Shown here: piece by piece, positions 1 through 8,274 of the stretch | Numbering within the stretch: the first letter of the stretch is position 1 | How the letters are laid out: each line of letters begins with the position of its first letter | NCBI RefSeq assembly: GCF_022811665.1 | Contig: NZ_CP094529.1 | Coordinates: forward strand, 1,426,001 to 1,490,000 | Source of the DNA: Chryseobacterium oryzae | Lineage (GTDB): Bacteria; Bacteroidota; Bacteroidia; Flavobacteriales; Weeksellaceae | DNA length: 64,000 nt | Direction: 5' to 3' | Notes under the pieces: model-generated | What the model saw: the letters and a program-made list of their open reading frames with translations, nothing else | What the model was told of the DNA's origin: nothing | Databases searched by the model: none | Translations under genes and position numbers: made by a program

Positions 1-599
1 ATAGCAATTGTTAAACCGTCTTTTATCACTTTTCCACTTCCCTGTCTTCCATAATTAGGTACTTGAGGATCCTCATGCATTTTTCTGCCTACACCATGAC
101 CAACCAATTCTCTTACAACACCATAACCTTCTTTTTCACAGTGATTTTGAATAGCAAACGAAATATCTCCAATTCTTTTTCCTCTTACACACTGCTCAAT
201 TCCTTTATAAAGAGATTCTTTAGCAACTTTCAATAATTTTTTGGTTTCAGGTTTTACCTCTCCAATTTCGAAAGTATATGCATGATCTCCTACAAAACCA
301 TTAAGAATTGCACCACAATCTACGGAAAGAACATCACCTTCTTTTATTTCCTCATTACTCGGAAAACCATGTACTACCTGCTCATTTGGGGAAATGCATA
401 ATGAATATGGAAAACCTCCATATCCTAAAAATGCGGGTTCTGCTCCATGATCTTTAATAAAATCGTGTGCTAATTTATCTAAATATAAAGTAGTAACTCC
501 CGGTTTGATTTCTTTAGCCAACATTCCTAATGTTCTGGAAACCAAGCGTGCACTTTCTTTCATCAGACGAAGCTCGTCTATATTTTTAAGTTGAATCAT
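1..599 (-). CDS. map: Type I methionine aminopeptidase (C-terminus cut by window edge)
   Basis: Removes the initiator methionine from new proteins in the cytosol. Reading the minus strand from an ATG at 597-599 gives a protein starting MIQLKNIDELRLMKESARLV. It carries the MetAP landmarks: HGFPSNEEIKEGD, the metal-ligand segment SVDCGAILNGFVGDHA with both aspartates, and the HGVGRKMHEDP histidine motif. About 199 codons are visible and the C-terminal quarter lies beyond position 1. In many Bacteria map sits in a ribosomal-protein/secY region, which may continue to the left, but that is not visible here. The family call is secure. Confidence 0.95.
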   Translation of the reverse strand, partial: MIQLKNIDELRLMKESARLVSRTLGMLAKEIKPGVTTLYLDKLAHDFIKDHGAEPAFLGYGGFPYSLCISPNEQVVHGFPSNEEIKEGDVLSVDCGAILNGFVGDHAYTFEIGEVKPETKKLLKVAKESLYKGIEQCVRGKRIGDISFAIQNHCEKEGYGVVRELVGHGVGRKMHEDPQVPNYGRQGSGKVIKDGLTIA

Positions 600-600
600 T

Positions 601-711
601 GTTTTAATTTGCCAATGTATTAGTTACATCAATGTAACAATTTAAAAGTTTAATAATGTAACAATTATCATAGGTGAATTGCTACATTACTATATTGTTA
701 TATTAGTTATT
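601..711. repeat. Intergenic cluster of TGTAACAATT-type inverted repeats
   Basis: The gap between two minus-strand genes is built from short alternating copies of one word. GTTACAT/ATGTAAC forms a dyad at 623-638. TAATGTAACAATT (653-665) pairs 12/13 with AATTGCTACATTA (677-689). TATTGTTATATTA follows at 693-705. The same word occurs as a perfect 12-bp hairpin at 25608-25641. It looks like a short dispersed intergenic repeat. A transcription-termination or regulatory role is unproven. Confidence 0.6.
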
Positions 712-1143
712 CTACCAGAATAATCCTTTTTTCTTTTCTTTTTTAAGCTTTGAATAAGCTAAAACCTCTCTCCCTTCCACACGGAATTCAATTCTTTCTT
801 TGATGATGTTATAAATCTCTCCCCATCCCGGAAAACCACCGATGTTTCTGTCATCTATAAACCAGTCTGCATCTAGTTTTCTGGATTGTTTTTCAGAATC
901 AAAAACTTCTCCTTCAAAACTTGAATTTACAGCATAAAATTCTAATCCGTTTTGTCTGCAGAATTCTACAGCTTCATCTAATGTTTTACCGTGTCTGTAA
1001 GTCCAAAGTATGAGTCTATAACCTTCTGACTGTAATTTTTTGAGGGTTTCAAAAGCAAATATTTTAGCTTTTCCGATGGCTGGATATGCATCATCTACAA
1101 TCGTTCCATCAAAATCCACCGCTATTTTTTTATTTTGTAACAT
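712..1143 (-). CDS. HAD-superfamily hydrolase, small BT0820-like
   Basis: A 143-residue HAD-type phosphatase or hydrolase without a large cap. The nucleophile motif I is VDFDGTIVDD near residues 9-18. An LILWTYRHG segment fits motif II, and WFIDDRNIGG near residue 95 gives the acidic motif. The length and the IDDRNIGG ending match the small Bacteroidota family typified by Bacteroides BT0820. The substrate is unknown. A TATCTTTG box lies just upstream (1163-1170), so the gene probably has its own promoter. Confidence 0.8.
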   Translation of the reverse strand: MLQNKKIAVDFDGTIVDDAYPAIGKAKIFAFETLKKLQSEGYRLILWTYRHGKTLDEAVEFCRQNGLEFYAVNSSFEGEVFDSEKQSRKLDADWFIDDRNIGGFPGWGEIYNIIKERIEFRVEGREVLAYSKLKKEKKKGLFW

Positions 1144-1162
1144 TTTTGCGTTTTAAACTTTG

Positions 1163-1170
1163 CAAAGATA
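1163..1170 (-). promoter_or_regulatory. Candidate -7 promoter box (TATCTTTG) of the HAD gene
   Basis: The minus strand reads TATCTTTG, an exact match to the Bacteroidota TAnnTTTG element, about 20 nt before the ATG. I see no convincing -33 TTTG at the usual distance. Confidence 0.5.
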
Positions 1171-1181
1171 AGAAATAAATA

Positions 1182-1215
1182 AAAGAGTGCCGAAAAACTA
1201 TCGGCACTCTCTTTT
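1182..1215 (-). terminator. Intrinsic terminator after the desaturase
   Basis: GAGTGCCGA (185-193 in the 1 kb block) pairs perfectly with TCGGCACTC (1201-1209). On the minus strand it is followed by TTTTATTTATT. It lies directly downstream of the desaturase stop codon. Confidence 0.8.
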
Positions 1216-1237
1216 ATAATTTAATGTTAAAAATAGT

Positions 1238-2215
1238 CTAGTTTTTCACCCAACTAAATTCAAACTGCAAATCTGGAGTAGAAAGTCTGTCTGTAATTTT
1301 CTGCAATCTTGATGGAAGTTTCATAAGGTATTCCTGAGCTTTTTCTGCTTTTTCTGTAAGCCCTTTAATATGCTCTATTTTCCATTCGTCCAGAAGATCT
1401 TTCATGATGTTGATGTAATCTTGTCCGGTGTAAACCATGCATCTTTGTGCAGCATCCGAAAAATGTCCCCAAAGTTCTCCCGCTTTCTGGCCAGACTGTC
1501 TCATCATGTGTGCAGGCATTACTATTTTTTTTCTCATCATGTCTTCAAATGCCAAAATCATTTCTGATGGGTCTAATTCTAGAATTCTAGTTACAAAATG
1601 TTTATAGGCTTTAGCATGTCTAGCTTCGTCTGCAGCAATAACACCGCACATTTTTGCTAGTTTGCCGTTACCTGACTGTTTTGCCAAAGTACCTACCCTT
1701 CTGTGAGAAATATTAGTTGCTGTTTCCTGAAAACTTGTGTAGACAAAGTTTCTGTACGGATCCATACTTGTTCCAAGATCAAAACCGTCGCTAATAAGGT
1801 ATTGTGTAGTAATTTCAACTTCACGCATATTAACTCTACCGCAGAGATAAAGATATTTATTCAATAAATCTCCGTGTCTGTTTTCTTCAGCTGTCCAAGA
1901 TCTAACCCAGTTTGCCCAACCTACTTTTTCTTCCTGATTTACTCCGTCTACTCCCATTAACCAAGATTCGTAAGAAGGCAAAGCTTCCTCCGTAATACAG
2001 TCGCCAATGAGTGTTACAAACAAATCGTAAGGCATCTCTCGTGCAAAAGTCTGAATTTCTTCTAAATCGTATTTAAAACTTTCACTGGATGGATCCGGTA
2101 AAAAATCTGAAGGTTGCCATATTTTTTCAATTGGAGTCAAAAAATTCTCAAGAAAAGAACTGACTTCCTTTTCCAAAATACCCATTACCTCTTTTCTTAC
2201 CAGCTTATTGTACAT
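1238..2215 (-). CDS. Acyl-[acyl-carrier-protein] desaturase, soluble di-iron (plant stearoyl-ACP type)
   Basis: Introduces a double bond into acyl-ACP using a ferritin-like di-iron site, so it should set membrane fluidity. All six expected ligands can be placed: E76 in TEEALPSY, E111 and H114 in EENRHGDLL, E164 in SFQETAT, and E197 and H200 in DEARHAK. From memory, the stretches around TEEALP and WTAEENRHGDLLNKYLYL are almost the same as in plant plastid stearoyl-ACP desaturase. At 325 residues it has the length of the mature plant enzyme, without a transit peptide. It is monocistronic, with a promoter at 2239-2246 and a terminator at 1182-1215. Electron donor and position specificity cannot be read from sequence. 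Confidence 0.93.
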   Translation of the reverse strand: MYNKLVRKEVMGILEKEVSSFLENFLTPIEKIWQPSDFLPDPSSESFKYDLEEIQTFAREMPYDLFVTLIGDCITEEALPSYESWLMGVDGVNQEEKVGWANWVRSWTAEENRHGDLLNKYLYLCGRVNMREVEITTQYLISDGFDLGTSMDPYRNFVYTSFQETATNISHRRVGTLAKQSGNGKLAKMCGVIAADEARHAKAYKHFVTRILELDPSEMILAFEDMMRKKIVMPAHMMRQSGQKAGELWGHFSDAAQRCMVYTGQDYINIMKDLLDEWKIEHIKGLTEKAEKAQEYLMKLPSRLQKITDRLSTPDLQFEFSWVKN

Positions 2216-2238
2216 CTAAAAATAAAATTATTAATTAA

Positions 2239-2246
2239 CAAAGATA
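2239..2246 (-). promoter_or_regulatory. Candidate -7 box (TATCTTTG) of the desaturase
   Basis: An exact TAnnTTTG match on the minus strand, about 24 nt before the desaturase ATG. Confidence 0.5.
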
Positions 2247-2311
2247 TGATTTATTTATTATTTAAAGCATACTATTGTATGTATCTCATATTATCTCTGA
2301 TATAAATCATA

Positions 2312-2348
2312 AAAAAAACAGCGCTTCTACTGAATAACGCTGTTTTTG
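2312..2348 (-). terminator. Intrinsic terminator after gpmI
   Basis: AACAGCG (2317-2323) pairs with CGCTGTT (2338-2344). The run of A on the + strand gives a U-tract on the minus transcript just after the gpmI stop. Confidence 0.75.
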
Positions 2349-2366
2349 AATTTTTATTATAAAAAA

Positions 2367-3908
2367 CTAGGAAACTAGTATATTACCCGTCATTACTGCA
2401 GGAATTTCCACTCCCATTACAGATAGAATTGTAGGAGCAACATCACCTAATTTACCTGGTTTTAAATTCCATGATTTATCTTTATCCATTACAATAAAAG
2501 GTACCAAGTTGGTAGAATGCTGAGTGTTTGGAGATCCGTCTTCATTAATCATTACATCAGAATTACCATGATCGGCTAAAATAAAAACAGCATAATTGTG
2601 TTCGTACGCCATAGTTGCAACTTTTTCAATACATTGGTCTACCGTTTCTGCAGCTTTTACTGCAGCTTCAAAAACACCTGTGTGTCCTACCATATCTGTA
2701 TTTGCAAAATTTAAGCAAACGAAATCTGCAGTTTCATTTTCCAATTCGGGTAAAATTGCATTGGTAATATCGTATGCGGACATTTCTGGTTTTAAATCGT
2801 AAGTAGGAACGTCTTTCGGACTCGGGCACAATAATCTTTTCTCACCGTGAAACTCATCTTCTCTTCCTCCTGAAAAGAAAAATGTAACGTGCGGATATTT
2901 TTCGGTTTCAGCAATTCTTATTTGTGTTCTTCCGTTTCTTTCCAAAATTTCACCCATTGTTTCTTTTAGAACTTCTTCATCAAAAACAACATTTACATTT
3001 TGGTAAGTTTTATCGTAATTGGTAAGCGTAATATAATGCAGGTCTAATTTGTGCATAGAATATTCCGGCATATCGTGTTGGCAAAGCACTTCTGTAATTT
3101 CTCTACCTCTGTCTGTACGGAAGTTGAAGCAGATAACCACATCTTTATCCGTAATTTTTGCTACAGGAACCACATTACCCATCTGAGTAGTTTTAACCAA
3201 AATTATCGGCTTAATAAATTCGTCGGTAATATTTTCTTCATACGAAGATTTAATGGCTGATAAAGCATCTGTAGTCTGTAATCCTACTCCTTCTACCATT
3301 GCATCGTAAGCAAGTTTTACACGTTCCCATCTTCTATCTCTGTCCATAGCGTAATATCTACCAATGATGGAAGCTAACTTACCCGTAGTTTGGCTCATGT
3401 GATTCTGCAATTCTTCAACAAAACCCAATCCGGAATGCGGATCGCAATCTCTCCCGTCTGTAAATGCGTGTACATAAACGTTTTCCTTTAAACCAAAATC
3501 GTTCGCAGCCGATAATAAACCTTTTAAATGATTGATATGAGAATGAACACCGCCATTAGAAACCAAACCTATAAAATGAATGTTTTTATTTTCGAGTTTT
3601 GCATATGCGAATGCATCCTGAATTACTTTTTCGTGGCCTAAAGTTCCGTTTTCCACAGCCATGTTGAGTTTTACCAGATTCTGATACACAACTCTACCTG
3701 CACCCAAATTCATATGCCCCACTTCAGAGTTCCCCATTTGTCCTGCAGGAAGCCCAACTGCTAAACCGCTTGCTTCCAGAGTAGTATGAGGGAATTTTTG
3801 TAAACAGCTATCTATGAATGGCGTATTTGCCTGTGCTAAGGCAGAAACATTTGGATTTTTTCCTAAACCCCATCCATCAAGTATTGCTAATATTGCTTTT
3901 TTAGACAT
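2367..3908 (-). CDS. gpmI: 2,3-bisphosphoglycerate-independent phosphoglycerate mutase
   Basis: Interconverts 3- and 2-phosphoglycerate in glycolysis and gluconeogenesis with a two-metal (usually Mn2+) alkaline-phosphatase-like site. The family's landmarks are in order: the N-terminal metal aspartate in AILDGWG, the phosphorylated serine S61 in GQMGNSEVGHMNLGAGR, HAFTDGRDCDP, the RDRRWERVK substrate-binding arginines, and the C-terminal metal segments NTDMVGHTG and LADHGNSD. At 513 residues it is full length. It is monocistronic between its own promoter and terminator. Confidence 0.97.
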   Translation of the reverse strand: MSKKAILAILDGWGLGKNPNVSALAQANTPFIDSCLQKFPHTTLEASGLAVGLPAGQMGNSEVGHMNLGAGRVVYQNLVKLNMAVENGTLGHEKVIQDAFAYAKLENKNIHFIGLVSNGGVHSHINHLKGLLSAANDFGLKENVYVHAFTDGRDCDPHSGLGFVEELQNHMSQTTGKLASIIGRYYAMDRDRRWERVKLAYDAMVEGVGLQTTDALSAIKSSYEENITDEFIKPIILVKTTQMGNVVPVAKITDKDVVICFNFRTDRGREITEVLCQHDMPEYSMHKLDLHYITLTNYDKTYQNVNVVFDEEVLKETMGEILERNGRTQIRIAETEKYPHVTFFFSGGREDEFHGEKRLLCPSPKDVPTYDLKPEMSAYDITNAILPELENETADFVCLNFANTDMVGHTGVFEAAVKAAETVDQCIEKVATMAYEHNYAVFILADHGNSDVMINEDGSPNTQHSTNLVPFIVMDKDKSWNLKPGKLGDVAPTILSVMGVEIPAVMTGNILVS

Positions 3909-3927
3909 TTTCTAATTTTTTAACAAA

Positions 3928-3935
3928 CAAATTTA
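3928..3935 (-). promoter_or_regulatory. Candidate -7 box (TAAATTTG) of gpmI
   Basis: An exact TAnnTTTG match on the minus strand, about 20 nt before the gpmI ATG. Confidence 0.5.
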
Positions 3936-4034
3936 TTGATTTTATGATGAATTATAGCATTTGAAAGCTTTAATTTTATTCAGTAAAGAATATTTTAAAT
4001 GACAGATTATTAATTTTATTTTTAATTTTGTTTT

Positions 4035-4358
4035 ATGGATTTAAGAGATCAATTAAAAAACCTTTTTCCTGATCATGAAGAACAGGATTTTGAAATGCCG
4101 GAAGAAAAATTCAAGCAAAAAGAACCTCTCATCTGTAAATTTGAAAAAAAAGGCAGAAACGGAAAACCTGTAACGATTGTTGAAGGTTGGGAAGGCAATG
4201 ATGACGATTTAAAAAAAATATCTAAAAAAATTAAAACAACATTAGGAATAGGTGGCTCCGAGAAAGATGGCACAATTATTATTCAAGGTGATAACCGCGA
4301 CAAAATAATGACTATTCTTAAAGATATGGGTTATAAAACCAAAAGAGTTGGCGGTTAG
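4035..4358 (+). CDS. SUI1/YciH-family translation initiation factor
   Basis: A 107-residue protein of the eIF1/SUI1 fold, the bacterial YciH group, thought to affect start-codon discrimination on the 30S subunit. The SUI1 core runs from about residue 33 to the end: GRNGKPVTIVEGWEG, DLKKISKKIKTTLGIGG, GTIIIQGD and the final IMTILKDMGYKTKRVGG. The first 30 residues are acidic and probably flexible. A TAATTTTG box at 4023-4030 ends only four bases before the ATG, so the mRNA could be leaderless or nearly so. Confidence 0.9.
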   Translation: MDLRDQLKNLFPDHEEQDFEMPEEKFKQKEPLICKFEKKGRNGKPVTIVEGWEGNDDDLKKISKKIKTTLGIGGSEKDGTIIIQGDNRDKIMTILKDMGYKTKRVGG

Positions 4359-4559
4359 TTAATAATGAGCTTTCTTTAAAAAAATTGCCATCATCAAAGA
4401 AAATGACGACAGCAACAGAGAAAGTAAAAATAATAATTGCAAAACTATACATCATTTATTACACGAATTTTAATGATAAATGAATTTATAGTTATCTTTA
4501 AAAAAGTTTAATTAAAACTAAATTCTTATCTTAACGCCCCCATTTTTAATAAAAAAATT

Positions 4560-5414
4560 ATGCTTAATAAATTGGCAGCTTCAGAGTTGGTTCTGAACGA
4601 TGATGGTAGTGTTTATCACCTTAATCTTCTTCCTGAAGATATTGCAGATAAAATAATATTGGTTGGTGATCCCGACAGAGTTCCGAAAGTTTCAAAATAC
4701 TTCGATAAAGTAGAAATTAAAAAGAACAAAAGAGAGTTTTACACGCATACCGGGACTTTGCGAGGTGAAAGAATTTCGGTAATGTCTACCGGAATTGGTA
4801 CCGAAAACATCGATATCGTAATGAACGAACTTGATGCTTTGGTAAATATCGATTTAAAAAATAAAGAATTTAAGAGCAGTCATCATTCGCTCAGCCTTTT
4901 CAGAATGGGAACTTGCGGAAGTGTAAATCCCGATGTAAAGGTTGATAATATGCTTGTTACCCAAAATGTTGTCGGCTTAGACGGATTAATGAACTTTTAT
5001 CAGGATTATCAATTTGAAAACGATTTCTCCAAAAAGTTTTTAGATCAGTTTCCTTATGAAAAGGTAAAGTCTATGCTTTATTTTTCGGAATGGTCTGAAG
5101 AATTGAGTTCTTTATATAGCGATGCGGCTTATCATGGTAATACGGCAACTTTTCCCGGTTTTTATGCTCCGCAAGGAAGACAACTTCGTTTGAAAGCTTT
5201 GGATGATAAGTTTCTAGAAACTTTAAATGAACTGGGAATTACCAATTTTGAAATGGAAACCTCTGCAATTTATGCGTTTTCAAAATTATTAGGACATAAA
5301 GCAATAACGGTAAATAATGTTATTGCCAACAGACGACGTGGAGAATTTTCTGCAGACCATCATGCTTCAGAAAAAAATCTGATTGAATGGGTTTTAGATA
5401 GAATAATTAAATAA
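4560..5414 (+). CDS. Nucleoside phosphorylase (PNP/UDP family)
   Basis: Phosphorolysis of a purine or pyrimidine nucleoside for salvage. Family marks are DKIILVGDPDRVPKVSKYFD (phosphate-binding glycine loop), VMSTGIGTENIDIVMNEL, FRMGTCGSVNPDVKVDNML, and the nucleoside-binding FEMETSAIYAF segment near residue 230. At 284 residues it is slightly longer than E. coli Udp (253). The segment between them has no close match I can recall, so uridine versus purine specificity is open. It ends at a bidirectional terminator. Confidence 0.88.
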   Translation: MLNKLAASELVLNDDGSVYHLNLLPEDIADKIILVGDPDRVPKVSKYFDKVEIKKNKREFYTHTGTLRGERISVMSTGIGTENIDIVMNELDALVNIDLKNKEFKSSHHSLSLFRMGTCGSVNPDVKVDNMLVTQNVVGLDGLMNFYQDYQFENDFSKKFLDQFPYEKVKSMLYFSEWSEELSSLYSDAAYHGNTATFPGFYAPQGRQLRLKALDDKFLETLNELGITNFEMETSAIYAFSKLLGHKAITVNNVIANRRRGEFSADHHASEKNLIEWVLDRIIK

Positions 5415-5418
5415 ATTA

Positions 5419-5453
5419 AAAAAAGGATTTCAAAATTTGAAATCCTTTTTTTA
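5419..5453. terminator. Bidirectional terminator between convergent genes
   Basis: GGATTTCAAA and TTTGAAATCC form a near-continuous palindrome, with AAAAA before and TTTTTTT after. It serves the phosphorylase on the + strand. It overlaps the stop of the YadA-head protein on the minus strand. Confidence 0.85.
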
Positions 5454-6626
5454 AAATTCGTTGATTGTTACATAAAAATGTCCTGAGCTTAAACTCGCGG
5501 GTGAATTTGAAATATTGGTTAGATTAATTACAGCATCTGCTGTAGAATTAACTCTTGCATTAGACATAGCAAAAGTTGTACCTAGAAAATTACCATCGGG
5601 AGTAACTGTTATTGTCGCTTTTGTGGAAGACAATAATCCTGCTGGAATTGTAATACTTAATGTAGTTGTTTGTCCTGCACCCAAATTATTTATTGATATG
5701 GAAGGATATACATCAAAACTGATAAGATTTTTCTGCAAAGTACCCTTTTCTCCCAGTTTATATTGTCCATTTACATCCAACTTTGCTGATGTATTAGGTG
5801 TACTGGTACCAATTCCAACGTTTGCATTATTATTGCCTAAAACAATAGCGTTAAACTGCGAAGTAGAAGCACCATATCCAATAGCAGTTGAATTTTGTCC
5901 AGTAGCTGAACTTTGATTTCCAATAGCAGTTGAATTTTGATTATTGGTAATAGAATTTATTCCAATAGCAGTTTCACCGTTAGAATTTGTCTTAGAATTA
6001 TATCCTATTGCTATTGATTGATATCCTGCAGCTTCCGAATTTTCTCCAATTGCGGTTGCATCATTAGAAGTCACCTTTGCATTATATCCAATTGCGGTTG
6101 CTTGATATGCTGCATTAGCCCCATTTCCAATTGCTATTGCATTTTGTGCGGCTGTGGAAGAAGTTCCTAAAGCCACCGAATTATTAACACCCAAACGACC
6201 TGCTATTGATGAATTAATTTTAAAAATTAAATCATCATAAGTTGAAGTTCCCAAAGCTAAAGAAGTTGAACTTCCAGAATATGTACCGATATTTGTTCCA
6301 GTAGTATTCCAACCATTACTGCTTCCTCCTCCTCCAGCTGAAAGTATATTCCATTGAGAGTTATTCCAGTAATATAATCCTACAGGGGCAAGACCTCCAT
6401 TACCATTATTCCATACTAAAAGTCCTATTGCAGGAGATGATATTGTTGAAGCATCCGTTGTAGAAGTTAATGCTACACTGGTTAATAGTAATCCTTTATT
6501 TGAACTATTTAAATGCAATATTGATGAAGCATCAGGCGTTGATGTACCAATCCCAACCTGAGAAAGCAAATAATTGGATGATAACAACGCAATTAAGCTT
6601 GAAGATATTAGTGAGATTCTTTTCAT
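5451..6626 (-). CDS. Secreted protein with YadA-type head repeats
   Basis: A 391-residue exported protein. A signal peptide (about residues 1-22, ending LLSQ) is followed by a VGIGTSTPDASSILHL segment with NKGLLLTSVAL, as in many Bacteroidota tail-fibre-like surface proteins. Residues 150-265 hold about nine tandem repeats of roughly 14 residues centred on AIG or ALG (AIGNGANA, AIGYNAK, AIGENSEA), the left-handed beta-roll of YadA heads. A second VGIGTSTPNTSAKLDV segment and a beta-rich C-terminal domain follow. There is no YadA membrane anchor and no obvious T9SS sorting domain, so how it attaches is unclear. A surface fibre or adhesin is the best guess. Confidence 0.75.
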   Translation of the reverse strand: MKRISLISSSLIALLSSNYLLSQVGIGTSTPDASSILHLNSSNKGLLLTSVALTSTTDASTISSPAIGLLVWNNGNGGLAPVGLYYWNNSQWNILSAGGGGSSNGWNTTGTNIGTYSGSSTSLALGTSTYDDLIFKINSSIAGRLGVNNSVALGTSSTAAQNAIAIGNGANAAYQATAIGYNAKVTSNDATAIGENSEAAGYQSIAIGYNSKTNSNGETAIGINSITNNQNSTAIGNQSSATGQNSTAIGYGASTSQFNAIVLGNNNANVGIGTSTPNTSAKLDVNGQYKLGEKGTLQKNLISFDVYPSISINNLGAGQTTTLSITIPAGLLSSTKATITVTPDGNFLGTTFAMSNARVNSTADAVINLTNISNSPASLSSGHFYVTINEF

Positions 6627-6981
6627 TTCAGTTATTCAGGATGCAAATTTACACAAATTTTTAAGACTATTTAATAACTATTCAAAATTATATTTTATAA
6701 ATATTTAATATACAGTTATTTGCGAAATTTAAAAAGATCGACATACATAATATATCTATTTGAAAAAAATATTTAGAAGAGTAAGTTTATTTTCAAAATT
6801 ATTTTTGATTTTTTTAAACTAATAAATATGTTGCAAATTAAAAAATAAGAAATTTAATTTTTAGGAGAAATAATTCTGTAGCTATTAATGATACAAAAAT
6901 TATGATTTTTTTAACTTTTGTAAAATTATTTAGGAATACTTATTGTGTAACTATAGATATAACATACTAAATTAAAATATT
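6627..6981. other. 355-nt divergent intergenic region, very AT-rich
   Basis: This space separates two divergent genes. A TAAATTTG box at 6644-6651 faces the YadA-head gene. On the + side I see A/T runs but no clean TAnnTTTG box for the 99-residue gene. No ORF, hairpin or RNA gene stands out. Confidence 0.6.
6644..6651 (-). promoter_or_regulatory. Candidate -7 box (TAAATTTG) of the YadA-head gene
   Basis: An exact TAnnTTTG match on the minus strand, about 18 nt before the ATG. Confidence 0.45.
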
Positions 6982-7281
6982 ATGAACAATCAAGATTACA
7001 ACAAAGCTGAAAAAGCAGTAGACAACACAGAAAATACTTTAAGAAATGCTGCAACTGATGCAAAATGGAAAATCAGTGATTTGGCAGACAGAGCTAGAGA
7101 TTACATCAACGAAAAAAGGAATAATGATGAAGAAGCTTCTCATGAAGATTGGCTAGACAGAGTTAAAGCAAACGTATCTGATACTTGGGAAGATATAAAA
7201 GACGGAGCAAACGAAGCTTGGGAAAAAACTAAAGATGCTGCAGAAGATGTAAAAGCAGAATGGAATAAGAAAACAAACTAA
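6982..7281 (+). CDS. Small highly charged amphipathic helical protein (LEA/YtxH-like)
   Basis: Ninety-nine residues with no signal peptide or hydrophobic core. It is rich in Ala, Glu, Asp, Lys and Trp. The second half carries 11-residue amphipathic periods (DRVKANVSDTW, DIKDGANEAW, KTKDAAEDVKAEW) like those of group-3 LEA and YtxH-type stress proteins. The likely role is in stress, binding membranes or proteins, but the function is not established. It has its own terminator at 7311-7343. Confidence 0.75.
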   Translation: MNNQDYNKAEKAVDNTENTLRNAATDAKWKISDLADRARDYINEKRNNDEEASHEDWLDRVKANVSDTWEDIKDGANEAWEKTKDAAEDVKAEWNKKTN

Positions 7282-7310
7282 TAGTTTTTTAATCTTATAT
7301 ATATTATCAG

Positions 7311-7343
7311 AAACGAAGTCTTTTTTTAAGGCTTCGTTTTTTT
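7311..7343 (+). terminator. Intrinsic terminator after the LEA-like gene
   Basis: AAACGAAG (7311-7318) pairs with CTTCGTTT (7332-7339) and is followed by a T-run. Confidence 0.75.
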
Positions 7344-7369
7344 GTTATGCTTTAAACACAAATATTTGT

Positions 7370-7377
7370 TACATTTG
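7370..7377 (+). promoter_or_regulatory. Candidate -7 box (TACATTTG) of fabI
   Basis: An exact TAnnTTTG match 24 nt before the fabI ATG and just after the preceding terminator. Confidence 0.55.
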
Positions 7378-7401
7378 TAGCTTAATAAACATTAAAAAAT
7401 T

Positions 7402-8211
7402 ATGTCATACGGTTTACTTAAAGGCAAGAAGGGAATTATTTTTGGAGCCCTTAATGAACAATCTATCGCATGGAAAGTTGCAGAAAGATGTCACGAAGAA
7501 GGTGCAGAATTTATCTTATCTAATGCTCCTATTGCTCTTAGAATGGGCGAGTTAAACGGTTTAGCTGAGAAAACTGGTTCTGAAGTGATTGGTGCAGATG
7601 CAACTTCGGTAGAAGATCTTGAAAAACTTTTTGATGCCGCTATTGCTAAATTTGGAAAAATAGATTTCATACTTCACTCTATAGGAATGTCTATCAACGT
7701 AAGAAAAGGTAAACATTATACAGATATGAATTATGATTGGCTGGAAAAAGGTTGGGATATTTCTGCGGTGTCTTTCCACAAAGTGATGAGAGTGGCTTAT
7801 GAGAAAAATTGCATGAATGAGTGGGGAAGTATTTTAGCACTTACTTATATTGCAGCTCAGAGAACATTTCCAGACTATAACGATATGTCTGATAATAAAG
7901 CTTATCTAGAAAGTATTGCTAGAACTTTCGGAAATTATTGGGGAGAAAGAAAAGTACGTGTTAATACAGTATCGCAATCTCCAACACCTACAACAGCTGG
8001 TAGTGGCGTGAAAGGTTTTGGTGGTTTCTTAGGATACGCTGAAGATATGTCTCCTCTGGGTAATGCAACAGCTTCAGAATGTGCAGATTACTGCGTGACT
8101 TTATTCTCAGATCTTACTAGAAAAGTAACAATGCAGAATCTTTTCCATGATGGTGGTTTCAGCAGTTCTGGGGTTACTCAAAAAGTTATCAGCAAATACG
8201 ATGCAGAATAA
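7402..8211 (+). CDS. fabI: Enoyl-[acyl-carrier-protein] reductase (NAD(P)H), FabI type
   Basis: Catalyses the last reduction of each fatty-acid elongation cycle. It is a short-chain dehydrogenase fold with the FabI-specific features: the nucleotide loop GALNEQSIAWKVA (G then SIA), the HSIGMS segment, and the catalytic Tyr-x6-Lys seen as YNDMSDNK. The RVNTVSQSPTPTTA stretch corresponds to the substrate-binding loop. At 269 residues it has the normal length. It is monocistronic between a promoter and a strong terminator. Confidence 0.95.
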   Translation: MSYGLLKGKKGIIFGALNEQSIAWKVAERCHEEGAEFILSNAPIALRMGELNGLAEKTGSEVIGADATSVEDLEKLFDAAIAKFGKIDFILHSIGMSINVRKGKHYTDMNYDWLEKGWDISAVSFHKVMRVAYEKNCMNEWGSILALTYIAAQRTFPDYNDMSDNKAYLESIARTFGNYWGERKVRVNTVSQSPTPTTAGSGVKGFGGFLGYAEDMSPLGNATASECADYCVTLFSDLTRKVTMQNLFHDGGFSSSGVTQKVISKYDAE

Positions 8212-8229
8212 TCGTTTCTAAATGATATT

Positions 8230-8266
8230 AAAAATCCGTCAACATTTAATGTTTGACGGATTTTTG
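8230..8266. terminator. Bidirectional terminator between fabI and uvrA
   Basis: AAAATCCGTCAA (8231-8242) pairs perfectly with TTGACGGATTTT (8253-8264) across a 10-nt loop. It lies between convergent genes. Confidence 0.85.
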
Positions 8267-8274
8267 CATTTTAT

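Noticed and set aside
4360..4510. Hydrophobic short frame of about 45 codons on the minus strand downstream of the SUI1 gene
   Set aside because: It overlaps the end of the real gene and its hydrophobicity follows from T-rich sequence. I see no promoter or conservation cue.
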